Assembly: GCA_048526005.1 (NCBI GenBank)
Contig: DBFVEH010000009.1
Coordinates: forward strand, 29,286-93,285
Source: QALR01 sp900552255
GTDB lineage: Bacteria > Bacillota > Clostridia > Oscillospirales > CAG-272
Reading direction: 5' to 3'
Length of the DNA stretch: 64,000 bases
A program made the position numbers and the translations under genes. Position 1 is the first letter of the stretch; every line of letters starts with the position of its first letter. The notes beneath the pieces were generated by a model. It did not search any database. It was not told the DNA's origin and saw nothing but the letters and a program-made list of their open reading frames with translations. This document shows, piece by piece, positions 41,662 through 50,778 of this stretch.

Positions 41662-43917
41662 ATGGTGGAAAACAGAATGAAGGCCGTGATTATGGCGGGA
41701 GGCGAGGGGACGCGTCTTTTTCCTATGACGGAGCGGATGCCCAAGCCCTTGGTGCCCGTGCTGGATGTTCCCGTCATGAGCCATATGCTGCGCCTGCTTT
41801 ATGAAAACGGCGTCAGAGAGGCGGCGGTCACGCTGAAATATCGGGCGTATGATATCATGGAGTATTACAGGACGCACGATACCTCGGGCGTCCGACTGTA
41901 CTTTTTTACGGAAGAGCAGCCGCTCGGCACCGCCGGCGGCGTGAAATCCGCCGCGGATTTTCTCGATTCCGATTTTGTCGTTGTCAGCGGAGACGCCGTA
42001 TGCGATATCCCGATTGCCGACGCGATGCGGTTTCATGCGGCAAAGCATGCGCGCGCGACCATTGTCACGGCGAGAAACAGCGTGCCGCTGGAGCTTGGCG
42101 GGGTCGTCTGCCATGAGAACGGCGAGGTGGCGCGCTTTGTGGAAAAGCCGTCGTGGCGAAGAGTTCTTTCCGACCGTGTCAACACGGGGATTTACGTTTT
42201 CAAACGGGACATTCTAAGCGAAATCCCCGACGGCGTTTTCTGCGACTTTTCACGGGACGTGTTTCCGAAGCTGATCGGCAGAGGGCTTTACGGCTATGCG
42301 GCGGACGGCTATTGGTGTGACGTGGGCTCTCTCGATGCCTATTATTCGTGCAACCGCGATGCGCTGGCCGGCAAAATCAGAGGAATGACATGCACGCCTG
42401 CGGAGAATTTTATCCATGAGGAGGCCGTCGTCGCATCCGGCGTCTGTGTGCGCGGCGCATCTATTGTCGGGCCGGTGAAAATCGCGTCCGGCGCGGTCGT
42501 GGAGGCGTCGATTCTCATGGACGGCGTGAGAATCGGCAAAGGCGCCGTTGTGCGCTCGTCGATCGTATGCCGCGACGCCGTCGTCGGCGAACATGCGGTT
42601 GTCAAAAGAGGCTCTGTGATCGGAGAGGGCTCCGTGATCGAAAACGGAGCGGTTTTGGAGGCGGGAACCCGCATTGGAGCGGGAAAAATCATTTTATCGG
42701 AGGATATTATTTTGGACAACAGAATTTTTTCGGGAGCGGAAGGGGATGTGTTCCGCGATTTCGGACTTGCAGGAAACGTCAAAACGGAGCTTGTCCCGTC
42801 TTTTTTGACGAGATATGGAGCGGCGGCCGTCCAAACAATGGGGAGAAAAGCCGTGTTTTTCGACGATGGGACGCCGTCCTCGGATTATGTGAAAAACCTT
42901 GTCATGAGCGGCGCGGTTTCGACCGGCGCCGTATGCACCGACGGCGGAGAGGGCTTTTATCCGCTTGCGGCGTTTTCGGTGTCCCATACCGGCGCGGACT
43001 TCGGGATTTACGTGAAAAGCATGGGCGGCGACATTCATAAAATATATCTGCTCGACGCTTACGGCTTTCCCGTGGGAACGCCGCGCTCGCGCAGAATTGC
43101 GGCGGCGATGAAAAAGGAATATGCGGTGTCGCTTCCGGCCGACGCTGCGCGTGAGGACGATTATTACGGCGATTATCTGCATTATCTTGTCGACAACGCG
43201 AAGCCGCTGCATGGGAAGCTTGCGGTGAAGGACAACGCCTGCGGACAGGCGTTTTACGCCGCGGCCTCTCTGCTCGGCGCCGACTGTGAGGTGGGAACAA
43301 AGAGCATGGCGGCGGACGGATATGTTTTTGTCGATGTCTGCGACGACGGCGAGCTCACGGTTTCCTACCGCTCCGGCGACGGCGGCTATGTGATGATCGA
43401 CCGCTGGCACGCGGCGGCAGCCCTCATAAAATCCAAGATCGCCGGCGGGGAAAATGTGATCTATCTTCCGGTTTCGGCGCCGAAAGCGCTTTCCGAAACG
43501 GTTCGGACTCTCGGCGGACTTGTGAAGCAGTACGACACGGAGGCGGACGCGGATTCGGAGTCGCTTGCGGCGGCTTCCGGACAGACATGGCAGAACGACA
43601 CGATCCTGCTCGCGCTCCTGTTCGCGGCGGAGCTCGGCGCGGACCGCAGGATTTTGTACGCGGGCGAGGCGTTTGCACTCGCGGAAAAAACGATCGGCGT
43701 TGAGAGCGCCGCCGCCGTCATCGGTGAGCTTGCCGCTCACGGCGCGGATACCGAAAACGGGACGCTCACGCTGAATTTTGACGACGCCTCGGTGCGCGTC
43801 ACGGCAGAGGACGAGCATACGGTAAAGCTTTCGGCGCAGGCGAAAACGCCGCGCGATGCGGAGGATGCGCTCCGTTATGCCGAAAAGGGGATCATGGAAA
43901 GCGTACACGACGTGTAA
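41662..43917 (+). CDS. Nucleotidyltransferase, left-handed beta-helix and phosphohexomutase-like fusion
   Basis: A protein of 751 residues. Residues 1-235 form an NTP-transferase domain (MKAVIMAGGEGTRLFPMTER, KPLVPVLDVPVMSHML, VVSGDAVCDIPIADAM). Residues about 255-350 are hexapeptide repeats of a left-handed beta-helix (SIVGPVKIASGAVVEAS, RIGKGAVVRSSIVCRDAV). The rest (about 375-751) follows the alpha-D-phosphohexomutase fold, but TASHNP is changed to SVSHTGADFGIYVKSMGG and no DGDxDR loop is found (FVDVCDDGELTVSYRSGDGG lies there). Mannose-1-phosphate guanylyltransferase or glucose-1-phosphate uridylyltransferase activity is likely for the first half; the mutase half may be regulatory or inactive. 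AAGGAG precedes the ATG. Confidence 0.83.
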   Translation: MVENRMKAVIMAGGEGTRLFPMTERMPKPLVPVLDVPVMSHMLRLLYENGVREAAVTLKYRAYDIMEYYRTHDTSGVRLYFFTEEQPLGTAGGVKSAADFLDSDFVVVSGDAVCDIPIADAMRFHAAKHARATIVTARNSVPLELGGVVCHENGEVARFVEKPSWRRVLSDRVNTGIYVFKRDILSEIPDGVFCDFSRDVFPKLIGRGLYGYAADGYWCDVGSLDAYYSCNRDALAGKIRGMTCTPAENFIHEEAVVASGVCVRGASIVGPVKIASGAVVEASILMDGVRIGKGAVVRSSIVCRDAVVGEHAVVKRGSVIGEGSVIENGAVLEAGTRIGAGKIILSEDIILDNRIFSGAEGDVFRDFGLAGNVKTELVPSFLTRYGAAAVQTMGRKAVFFDDGTPSSDYVKNLVMSGAVSTGAVCTDGGEGFYPLAAFSVSHTGADFGIYVKSMGGDIHKIYLLDAYGFPVGTPRSRRIAAAMKKEYAVSLPADAAREDDYYGDYLHYLVDNAKPLHGKLAVKDNACGQAFYAAASLLGADCEVGTKSMAADGYVFVDVCDDGELTVSYRSGDGGYVMIDRWHAAAALIKSKIAGGENVIYLPVSAPKALSETVRTLGGLVKQYDTEADADSESLAAASGQTWQNDTILLALLFAAELGADRRILYAGEAFALAEKTIGVESAAAVIGELAAHGADTENGTLTLNFDDASVRVTAEDEHTVKLSAQAKTPRDAEDALRYAEKGIMESVHDV

Positions 43918-43930
43918 ATCGGAAAAACGC

Positions 43931-43959
43931 TTGTATTCTTTTGCTCTGTGTGCTACAAT
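43931..43959 (+). promoter_or_regulatory. Sigma-A promoter for the GH123-like gene
   Basis: TTGTAT (43931-43936), a 17-bp spacer, TACAAT (43954-43959), 33 bp before the start. Confidence 0.72.
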
Positions 43960-43992
43960 CAAGAAAAATACCGCACGGAGGATCTATATTCT

Positions 43993-45654
43993 ATGTCTAT
44001 TGCCCTGAAAGCCGTTCCGTCCTACGAAAAATGCTTTTTCGACGAGGATTTCGGCGCGAAGCCGCCGCTTGCTCACGCTTCCTGTCTTCGCGGAGAGGAA
44101 TTTCATTTTGAGGTCGTTATGACGGCGGGGGAAGTACCGGCGTGGCTGCTCGGCGAGCCGGCGAGGCTTGCGTGCCGTTCTCCGCTCGCGGAGGTTATCA
44201 CGTTTGAGCGGATCGAGAACGTTCCGGTGCGGTTTCCTTGTTATCCTTTGCGCTCGGACGAGAATTATCTTCGCCGGACGCCGGGGCTTTATCCCGACCT
44301 CCTGGTTCCGATGTCGCCGGGGAAATGGCTCGAGGCGCCCATGCAGGGACTTTCTTCGCTTTATGTAACTGTGAAGGTACCTGAAACCATGGCGGCCGGC
44401 GACTATCCGATTGAAATTGTATTGATTCCCGAGACGGGCGAAGAAGTCACAGCCTCGATTATTTTGACGGTTTTGAATGCCGTCCTGCCGCCGCAGTCCC
44501 TTATATACACGCAGTGGCTCCACGCCGACTGTATCGCGAACGCATACGATGTCGAAATTTTTTCGGAGAAGCACTGGGAGTATATCGAAAACTATATAAA
44601 ATGCGCCGCCCAAAACGGCGTGAACGCCATTTTGACGCCCGTTTTCACGCCGCCGCTCGATACGGAGGTGGGCGGCGAGCGCCCGACGGTGCAGCTTGTC
44701 GACGTAATGCGGGACGGGGACGGCTGGCATTTCGGCTTCCGGCGGCTGCACCGCTGGCTCTCGCTTTGCGAGCGGTGCGGGATACGATATTTTGAAATTT
44801 CTCACTTTTTCACACAGTGGGGAGCGGAGCACGCTCCAAAGATTATTGGGACAGTGAACGGCGAGACGAAAAAGCTTTTCGGATGGGAGACGGATTCTCT
44901 CTCCGAGGAATATATCGGCTTTCTGCGTGCGTTTCTGCGCGCCTTTCTGGCGGAGATGAAATCGGCGGGACTTGATAAGCGCTGTATTTTTCACATCTCC
45001 GACGAGCCGGATATGAAGCATCTCGAGCGGTACCGCGCGGTGAAGGAGAAGCTTTCCGACCTTCTTGACGGCTATTTCACTGCGGATGCCCTTTCCGATT
45101 TTGAATTTTACCGGACGGGGGCGGTGAAGGCGCCGATTCCGTCCTGCGATCATATCGAGCCCTTTCTCGAAGCGGGAATCCCCGATTTGTGGACGTATTA
45201 CTGCTGCGCACAGTGCAGGGAGGTTTCCAACCGGTTTATCGCGATGCCGTCCTCACGCACGAGAATCATCGGCGCGCAGCTTTGGAAATACCGCATCGCG
45301 GGATTTCTCCACTGGGGATATAATTACTGGTACACGAGATTTTCAAGGCGCGCGGTCGATCCGTTTGTCTTAAACGACGGCGGGAGCTTTACGCCCGCGG
45401 GGGACTGCTTTTCCGTCTATCCGGGACCGGACGGCACGCCGTATCAGAGCCTGCATATGAAGGCGTTTACCGAGGCGCTCTCCGATCTGCGCGCGATGAG
45501 CCTTGCGGAATCGCTCTGCGGCAGAGAAGCGGTTCTTTCCGCGCTCGAAAAGGATGGAAGCATCACCTTTTCCCGCTATCCCCGCCAAGCGGACGCGGCT
45601 TTTTCTCTGCGGGAGAGAGTCAATGAAATGATCCAAGCGGCGACGGAGAGCTGA
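43993..45654 (+). CDS. GH123-like / DUF4091 protein
   Basis: A protein of 553 residues without a signal peptide. An N-terminal beta domain (1-165) precedes a TIM-barrel region with YTQWLHADCIANAYDVEIFS, FEISHFFTQWGAEHAPKI and the candidate catalytic Asp-Glu pair in CIFHISDEPDMKHLERYR; DUF4091-type GFLHWGYNYWYTRFSRR lies near 440. GH123 enzymes are beta-N-acetylgalactosaminidases acting by substrate assistance, but DUF4091 proteins are mostly uncharacterised. The start at 43993 follows GGAGG. It would act on imported amino-sugar glycans. Confidence 0.78.
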   Translation: MSIALKAVPSYEKCFFDEDFGAKPPLAHASCLRGEEFHFEVVMTAGEVPAWLLGEPARLACRSPLAEVITFERIENVPVRFPCYPLRSDENYLRRTPGLYPDLLVPMSPGKWLEAPMQGLSSLYVTVKVPETMAAGDYPIEIVLIPETGEEVTASIILTVLNAVLPPQSLIYTQWLHADCIANAYDVEIFSEKHWEYIENYIKCAAQNGVNAILTPVFTPPLDTEVGGERPTVQLVDVMRDGDGWHFGFRRLHRWLSLCERCGIRYFEISHFFTQWGAEHAPKIIGTVNGETKKLFGWETDSLSEEYIGFLRAFLRAFLAEMKSAGLDKRCIFHISDEPDMKHLERYRAVKEKLSDLLDGYFTADALSDFEFYRTGAVKAPIPSCDHIEPFLEAGIPDLWTYYCCAQCREVSNRFIAMPSSRTRIIGAQLWKYRIAGFLHWGYNYWYTRFSRRAVDPFVLNDGGSFTPAGDCFSVYPGPDGTPYQSLHMKAFTEALSDLRAMSLAESLCGREAVLSALEKDGSITFSRYPRQADAAFSLRERVNEMIQAATES

Positions 45655-45707
45655 GGAAGGCTTGCCGCGGCCGGCGGGGAGATTTTGCACATATCGGAAA
45701 AAAACTA

Positions 45708-45736
45708 TTGCGCAAACGAGGAAACCGGTGTATAAT
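45708..45736 (+). promoter_or_regulatory. Sigma-A promoter for rnj
   Basis: TTGCGC (45708-45713), a 17-bp spacer, TATAAT (45731-45736). It gives a leader of nearly 290 nt before the start codon. Confidence 0.8.
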
Positions 45737-45743
45737 AAAAAAA

Positions 45744-46029
45744 GAGAAAGGGAATTGTTCCCCTTTATCGTTTACATGTGAAATAATTTGAACACAATAT
45801 AGATAAACATTCAGCCGGTGCGGAGGCGATGGCGCATCGATTGGATGCGGCGGAACTTTCATCTTTCGTGCGGACGTTTTGCGGGTGGGTGCGCGGAACG
45901 TCTGTGCGATACATATTGAATCAGATTATTGACCCGAACAGCGAGGTGATAAACGTTCACCCTGTTCAGGATTTTTTGCTATTTCAAAAGGAAAGGAACC
46001 CTGTGTTTTGACAGAGGGTGGTGTATTTT
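45744..46029 (+). promoter_or_regulatory. Long structured 5' leader of rnj
   Basis: The gap between the GH123-like gene and rnj is 375 bp with no supported gene. The leader holds a 5' hairpin (AAAGGG/CCCTTT, about 45748-45765), a stem CGGACGTT (45871-45878) with AACGTCTG (45897-45904) and a terminator-like hairpin at 45936-45977. A 60-codon frame (45829-46011) shows no recognisable protein. The arrangement suggests RNA-level control of RNase J. Confidence 0.5.
45936..45977 (+). terminator. Terminator-like hairpin inside the rnj leader (possible attenuator)
   Basis: GAACAG (45936-45941) pairs with CTGTTC (45962-45967) and GGTGA (45945-45949) with TCACC (45957-45961), and a run of six T (45972-45977) follows. 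It lies about 50 bp before the rnj start codon. Confidence 0.5.
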
Positions 46030-47709
46030 ATGCCAAGAACAAAAGGAAAACTGAAAAAATTACGTGTGATACCGCTCGGCGGGCTTGACGAGATCGGGAA
46101 AAACCTGACCGTGCTCGAATACAGCGACAGCATGCTCATTATCGACTGCGGCCTCGGCTTCCCCAACGACGATATGCTGGGGATCGACCTCGTTGTCCCG
46201 GATATCACTTATCTTGTCAGCAACGCCGATAAGATCAAGGGCATTGTGCTGACACACGGCCATGAGGATCATATCGGAGGGATTCCATATCTGCTTCAAA
46301 AATTGAATGTGCCGATATACGGGACCCGACTGACGCTCGGAATTTTGGAGAACAAATTCAATGAGCATGTGTTCGACTTCAAGCCGGAGCTGCATTGTGT
46401 GCAGGCGGGCGATAAGGTGACGCTCGGACTTTTTGAGGTGGAATTTATCCGTGTGAACCATTCGATTGCGGACGCTTGTGCACTCGCGATCAAAACGCCG
46501 GTCGGAACGGTGTTCCATTCCGGCGACTTCAAGATCGATCCCACCCCGATCGACGGCGAAATGACCGATCTGACGCGGATCGGAGAGATCGGCCGCGAGG
46601 GCGTGCTGCTTTTCATGTGCGAATCGACGAACGTCGAGCGCGCGGGCTTTACTCCTTCGGAGAAAAAGGTCGGAGAATCGCTCGTGCGCTTCTTCGAGGA
46701 ATACAAGAAAAAGCGCATGATCATCGCGACGTTTTCTTCCAACGTCCACCGCGTGCAGCAGATCATCAACACCGCCGCGAAATACGGAAGGAAGGTCGCG
46801 GTCACCGGCCGAAGCATGATCAATATCGTCTCCGCCGCGGTGGAGCTGGGCTACATGAATTTCCCGGAGGGCGTGCTCGTCGATATCAGCGAAATCAAGA
46901 AGTATCCGCCGGAGAAAATGACGATCGTTTCGACCGGCAGCCAGGGCGAGCCGATGTCCGCGCTCTACCGCATGGCGTTCGGTATGCACGACAAGGTCGA
47001 GCTCGGTACGGGCGACGTGGTGATCATCAGCGCGTCGGCGATTCCGGGCAATGAAAAGCTGGTCGGCAACATCATCAACGAGCTTTACAAAAAGGGCGTC
47101 ACCGTGCTCAACGACAGCGTGGCGGAGGTGCATGTTTCGGGACACGCCTGCCAAGAGGAATTAAAAATCATGCACGCGCTGCTTCATCCGAAATATTTCA
47201 TGCCGGTCCACGGCGAGGCAAGACATCTCTATCATCATAAGGAGCTTGCCGAATACATGGGAATGCCGGCAAACCACATTTTCATATCCGAGATCGGCAA
47301 GATTTTGGAAATCGGAACGGACAGCGCGAAATTCAACGGAACGGTCCCCGCGGGCATCGTGCTGGTCGACGGGACCGGCGTCGGAGACGTCGGCAACGTG
47401 GTGCTGCGCGACCGCAGACATCTTTCGGAAGACGGCATCATCATCGTCGTCGCGACCATCGACGCGCAGGCGTTCGATATCATCTCCGGTCCCGAAATCG
47501 TATCGCGCGGCTTCGTCTACGCCAAGGAATCGGAAAGACTGATCGATCAGATCCGGCTCATCGCGCGCGACGCGCTTTACGGCTGTTTGAATAAGGGCGT
47601 CGCCGACTGGACGCAGCTCAAATATAAGGTGAAGGACGATCTTTCCAAGTTCATCTATTCGCAGACCAAGCGAAAGCCGATGATCCTTCCGATCATCATG
47701 GATATTTGA
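46030..47709 (+). CDS. rnj: Ribonuclease J
   Basis: A metallo-beta-lactamase/beta-CASP ribonuclease of 559 residues with 5'-3' exonuclease and endonuclease activity in mRNA decay and rRNA maturation. Motifs: IDCGLGFPNDDMLGIDLVVP, LTHGHEDHIGGIPYLL (HxHxDH), FHSGDFKIDPTPIDG, the beta-CASP GSQGEPMSALYRMAFG, and VHVSGHACQEELK with PVHGEARHLYHHKELA. The ATG at 46030 is chosen; GTG codons at 46018 and 46021 are also in frame, closer to AGAGGG. The gene is preceded by the structured leader and followed by a GH28-like gene with its own promoter. Confidence 0.95.
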   Translation: MPRTKGKLKKLRVIPLGGLDEIGKNLTVLEYSDSMLIIDCGLGFPNDDMLGIDLVVPDITYLVSNADKIKGIVLTHGHEDHIGGIPYLLQKLNVPIYGTRLTLGILENKFNEHVFDFKPELHCVQAGDKVTLGLFEVEFIRVNHSIADACALAIKTPVGTVFHSGDFKIDPTPIDGEMTDLTRIGEIGREGVLLFMCESTNVERAGFTPSEKKVGESLVRFFEEYKKKRMIIATFSSNVHRVQQIINTAAKYGRKVAVTGRSMINIVSAAVELGYMNFPEGVLVDISEIKKYPPEKMTIVSTGSQGEPMSALYRMAFGMHDKVELGTGDVVIISASAIPGNEKLVGNIINELYKKGVTVLNDSVAEVHVSGHACQEELKIMHALLHPKYFMPVHGEARHLYHHKELAEYMGMPANHIFISEIGKILEIGTDSAKFNGTVPAGIVLVDGTGVGDVGNVVLRDRRHLSEDGIIIVVATIDAQAFDIISGPEIVSRGFVYAKESERLIDQIRLIARDALYGCLNKGVADWTQLKYKVKDDLSKFIYSQTKRKPMILPIIMDI

Positions 47710-47745
47710 GTTCCGGATTTTACAAGCTTTTGCTGCCGGCGTGCA

Positions 47746-47774
47746 TTGCGGAGCCGGTATGTGAAGAGTATAAT
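47746..47774 (+). promoter_or_regulatory. Sigma-A promoter for the GH28-like gene
   Basis: TTGCGG (47746-47751), a 17-bp spacer, TATAAT (47769-47774). A strong hairpin, CCCCCGCC (47793-47800) with GGCGGGGG (47808-47815), falls in the 5' leader, about ten nt after the expected start of transcription. Confidence 0.75.
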
Positions 47775-47841
47775 ATAGGCAAGACCGAATTGCCCCCGCC
47801 TTTTTGTGGCGGGGGTAAAAAAGAATCATGGAGAGTCAAAA

Positions 47842-50745
47842 ATGATGAGAGAACAGCATAACAGAAAAAGCGACGGCGCGTTTTATCCCGAAGCATCCGT
47901 CATCGGCAGATTCGTCTCGCCGTGGGATACGAGCGGCTGGTATTCCGTGTATGCGAATTTCGCGGTGGGCGCAAAGCTTCATTCCAATGAGGATGTGGCG
48001 GCGGCGTCCGTGCCGGAACGCTATATCGGCGCGGATTATATCATGACGTTCAATTCCTTTGCGGAGGGCTTTGACGACAAGCAGGAGGTCGATTTCTTCT
48101 GTGAGCGGGACGCGGTCGTCGCGGTAGGGCTTGACGAAAGGCTTCTTGGTACGCCTCCGGCGTTCACGGAAGCATTTTCCGCGGCGGGGGAGCGCGTCAC
48201 CGGATCGGACGGGCGCGTCTATCTTCTGTTTGAAAAGCGGTTTGCGGCAGGAGAGCAGGTACATATTCCGGGGCTTTCCGGCGACGGCAATCATTTTGTC
48301 GTTTTGGCGATTCCTGCGGCGACGGAGGAGAAAAAGCGTCTTCCGGCATTTCCGGTGCTGAGCGGGGCTGCCGCTCCCTATGAAAAACGTGAATACCGGA
48401 GCTATGTCGCCGAAGTATTCAACGACGGGGACGCGCTTTCGCGCTACTCGCAGGAGAACTGTACGCTTATGGCGAGGGAGGAGGATTCCCGAGACCGCTA
48501 TGTCCGTATGGGGCGGGGGAGCTGGCTTTCGGCAGAGCTTTGCGGCGCCTCCTCCCGCGTCGTGGCAACGGCGAAAATCAGCTGCTCCGAGGGGCTCCTC
48601 GTCTTGGCGGTGATGGGGGAAACGGGAGCCGTCTGCGGCGCTGTCCTTGACGGGGACATGCTCCGCACGGTGGACGGCACGGATATCGCGCCGTATGTGC
48701 CGGGGCGTGAGACCTCTCTGCGGCTTGTGCTCGACGCGGAGCGCGGAGAATACGACGTTTGGGCGGACAGCCGGAAACTGGTGGCCGGCGTCGAGGCGCT
48801 CTCCGACCGTGAACCGCTCGCCGTCGCCGTCTCCTGTGACGGCGACGGGACGCTCGACAATCTCTATGTGTTCGACGACACGGAGGTTTACGCGGCGCGT
48901 GAGGAGTTTAATACGGACTTTGATGCGATGTCGCTGTCGGAAAATGCTGTCTGCTCGCTTGCCGATTATCCGTTCGGCGACGATAAAAGCTTCTCGCTTT
49001 CCTCCGCAGACGGCATGGGGGCCTATGCGGAATATCGCTTCCCGGCGATTTCAGGCGTTCTTTCGGTGGAAACGAAGGTTCGGGCGGACGATGAAAAGCT
49101 CGTTTTGGCGCCGGTTATCACGGACGACAAGGGAAATCCCGTCTGCCGGATCGCTTTTTATAAGAACTGCCTGTTTGCGTCCGACGGCGAGAGCTGGGTG
49201 GAGCTGTTTGAAGGGCTCACGGATTGGCAGTATTATCCGTCCGGCAACTGGTATTCCGTCAAGGTGACGCTGGATACGGCGCGCTCCGTCTACACGCTGA
49301 TGGTGGACGGCGCCGTTCGCGCGAAGGATTTCCGATTTATAAATCCCGCTGCCAGCGTATCGCGGCTGGTGTTCTGCACCGAAGGGGGCGGCCGTCTGCT
49401 TGTCAACCGTATCCGTATCTATGATGCCTGCGATTTTTCGCGCGGCGTGATTCCGAACGCGCCCGTATTCGACGTGAAAGCGGCTCCGTATTGTGCCGTG
49501 GGCGACGGAAAAACGCTTGATACCGCGGCGATTTCCCGTGCGGTAAGCGACGCGGCGTATACCGGCGGCACGGTCTATCTTCATGACGGTGTTTTCCTTA
49601 CGGGCGAGATTCGGCTTGCTTCGGATATGACCTTTTTCGTCGATCCTACGGCGACGCTGCTCGGCACGCAGGATCACGGGGAGTATCCGCTGCGTGAGCC
49701 GAAAACAAGCCTCTGCGCGCACCGTCAGCTCGGACGAGGACTGCTTTATGGTGAGAATCTATCCAATATCCGGATCACGGGCGGCGGCATGTTCGACGGA
49801 AACGGGCGGTATCGTTTCAAGATGAATGATCCGGTGAATGACAAAAGAGAGCTTGACGCACGCCCCGACATCGTTTATATCGCCTATTCGGACGGCATCA
49901 CGGTTGAGCATATCAATTTTAAGAGCAGCGCCTTTTGGACGGTTGTGCCGCTTTCCAGCTCGAATGTGCTCCTGCGCGGGCTGAACCTTGACTGTATGAA
50001 CACGCCGAATCGCGACGGCATCGATCCTGTGGACTGTCACGATATGACCATATATGGCTGCAATATCATGGCGGGGGACGACGGACTTTGCTTCAAAAGC
50101 TCTGATCCCGTCGGCTGCTACAACATTTTTGTGGACGATATGATGATCCAAAGCCTTGCCTCCGGCATCAAATTCGGCACGGATACGTATTACTGCCTGA
50201 AAAACGCCTATATTCGCGGCTGTACGATCAAGAACGTCAATCGGTGCGGCATATCCCTTGAAACGGTGGACGGCGCTGCGGTTGAGGACGTCGTATTCGA
50301 GCGCATCGACATGACGGACGTCGGCGCGCCGGTCTATATCACGGTGGGCGACCGGAACCGGCTGCCGCGTGCGGAGGGGATATCCGAGCGTTTCGGCTTT
50401 ATCAGAAATGTGACGTTTCGGGAGCTGCGGTTTGAAAAGCCGTATCCGTTCAGCTATACGAAGGATATCCGCGAAATTATGGCGGTCGGCCAGAACGAAC
50501 GCCAGCGGATAGAGGACGTGACGTTCGAACGCTGCCATTTCACACTTCCCGGCGGGATTTCCGAGCTTCCGGGTTGTCCCTCGACGATCGATAAAAAATA
50601 TCCCGAATATGACCGGCACGGACTTTCCGCGGGCTCGATGTTCACCGTCCGCTATGCGAAGAATTTCCGAGTTGTAGATTGTGAAATCACGCTTGCATCG
50701 CCGGACGCAAGACCGGACATCGCGTATTTCGATTATGAGGAGTAA
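47842..50745 (+). CDS. GH28-like (polygalacturonase family) multidomain protein
   Basis: A protein of 967 residues without a signal peptide. Residues 1-540 hold beta-sandwich-like regions, including two that resemble concanavalin-type glycan-binding folds (SLRLVLDAERGEYDVWADSR, YSVKVTLDTARSVYTLMVDG). From about 550 the right-handed beta-helix of GH28 appears (GDGKTLDTAAISRAVSDAAY, GGGMFDGNGRYRF), with candidate catalytic acids in MNTPNRDGIDPVDCHD and IMAGDDGLCFKSSD, then ASGIKFGTDTYYC in place of the canonical GHG segment. The family cleaves galacturonans or related glycans; the substrate is inferred only. The start at 47842 follows GGAGAG. It is one of the largest cytoplasmic glycosidases in the window. 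Confidence 0.8.
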   Translation: MMREQHNRKSDGAFYPEASVIGRFVSPWDTSGWYSVYANFAVGAKLHSNEDVAAASVPERYIGADYIMTFNSFAEGFDDKQEVDFFCERDAVVAVGLDERLLGTPPAFTEAFSAAGERVTGSDGRVYLLFEKRFAAGEQVHIPGLSGDGNHFVVLAIPAATEEKKRLPAFPVLSGAAAPYEKREYRSYVAEVFNDGDALSRYSQENCTLMAREEDSRDRYVRMGRGSWLSAELCGASSRVVATAKISCSEGLLVLAVMGETGAVCGAVLDGDMLRTVDGTDIAPYVPGRETSLRLVLDAERGEYDVWADSRKLVAGVEALSDREPLAVAVSCDGDGTLDNLYVFDDTEVYAAREEFNTDFDAMSLSENAVCSLADYPFGDDKSFSLSSADGMGAYAEYRFPAISGVLSVETKVRADDEKLVLAPVITDDKGNPVCRIAFYKNCLFASDGESWVELFEGLTDWQYYPSGNWYSVKVTLDTARSVYTLMVDGAVRAKDFRFINPAASVSRLVFCTEGGGRLLVNRIRIYDACDFSRGVIPNAPVFDVKAAPYCAVGDGKTLDTAAISRAVSDAAYTGGTVYLHDGVFLTGEIRLASDMTFFVDPTATLLGTQDHGEYPLREPKTSLCAHRQLGRGLLYGENLSNIRITGGGMFDGNGRYRFKMNDPVNDKRELDARPDIVYIAYSDGITVEHINFKSSAFWTVVPLSSSNVLLRGLNLDCMNTPNRDGIDPVDCHDMTIYGCNIMAGDDGLCFKSSDPVGCYNIFVDDMMIQSLASGIKFGTDTYYCLKNAYIRGCTIKNVNRCGISLETVDGAAVEDVVFERIDMTDVGAPVYITVGDRNRLPRAEGISERFGFIRNVTFRELRFEKPYPFSYTKDIREIMAVGQNERQRIEDVTFERCHFTLPGGISELPGCPSTIDKKYPEYDRHGLSAGSMFTVRYAKNFRVVDCEITLASPDARPDIAYFDYEE

Positions 50746-50747
50746 AA

Positions 50748-50778
50748 GAAAAATCCCCGACAGGGGATTTTCTTTTTT
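50748..50778. terminator. Terminator after the GH28-like gene
   Basis: AAAATCCCC (50750-50758), loop GACA, GGGGATTTT (50763-50771), then CTTTTTT. The A-tract on the left allows use from the minus strand also. Confidence 0.88.

Noticed and set aside
42694..43962. Minus-strand open frame of 422 codons within the nucleotidyltransferase fusion
   Set aside because: No motif and no start signal; caused by codon bias on the coding strand.
45829..46011. Possible 60-codon upstream ORF in the rnj leader
   Set aside because: GGAG lies upstream of its ATG, so translation is conceivable, but the product resembles nothing and overlaps the terminator-like hairpin. It is treated as leader RNA.
45744..46029. 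T-box or known riboswitch upstream of rnj
   Set aside because: No T-box consensus (GGUGG with a following CGCG stem) and no riboswitch core that I recognise; AGAGGGTGGTG is better read as the ribosome binding region.
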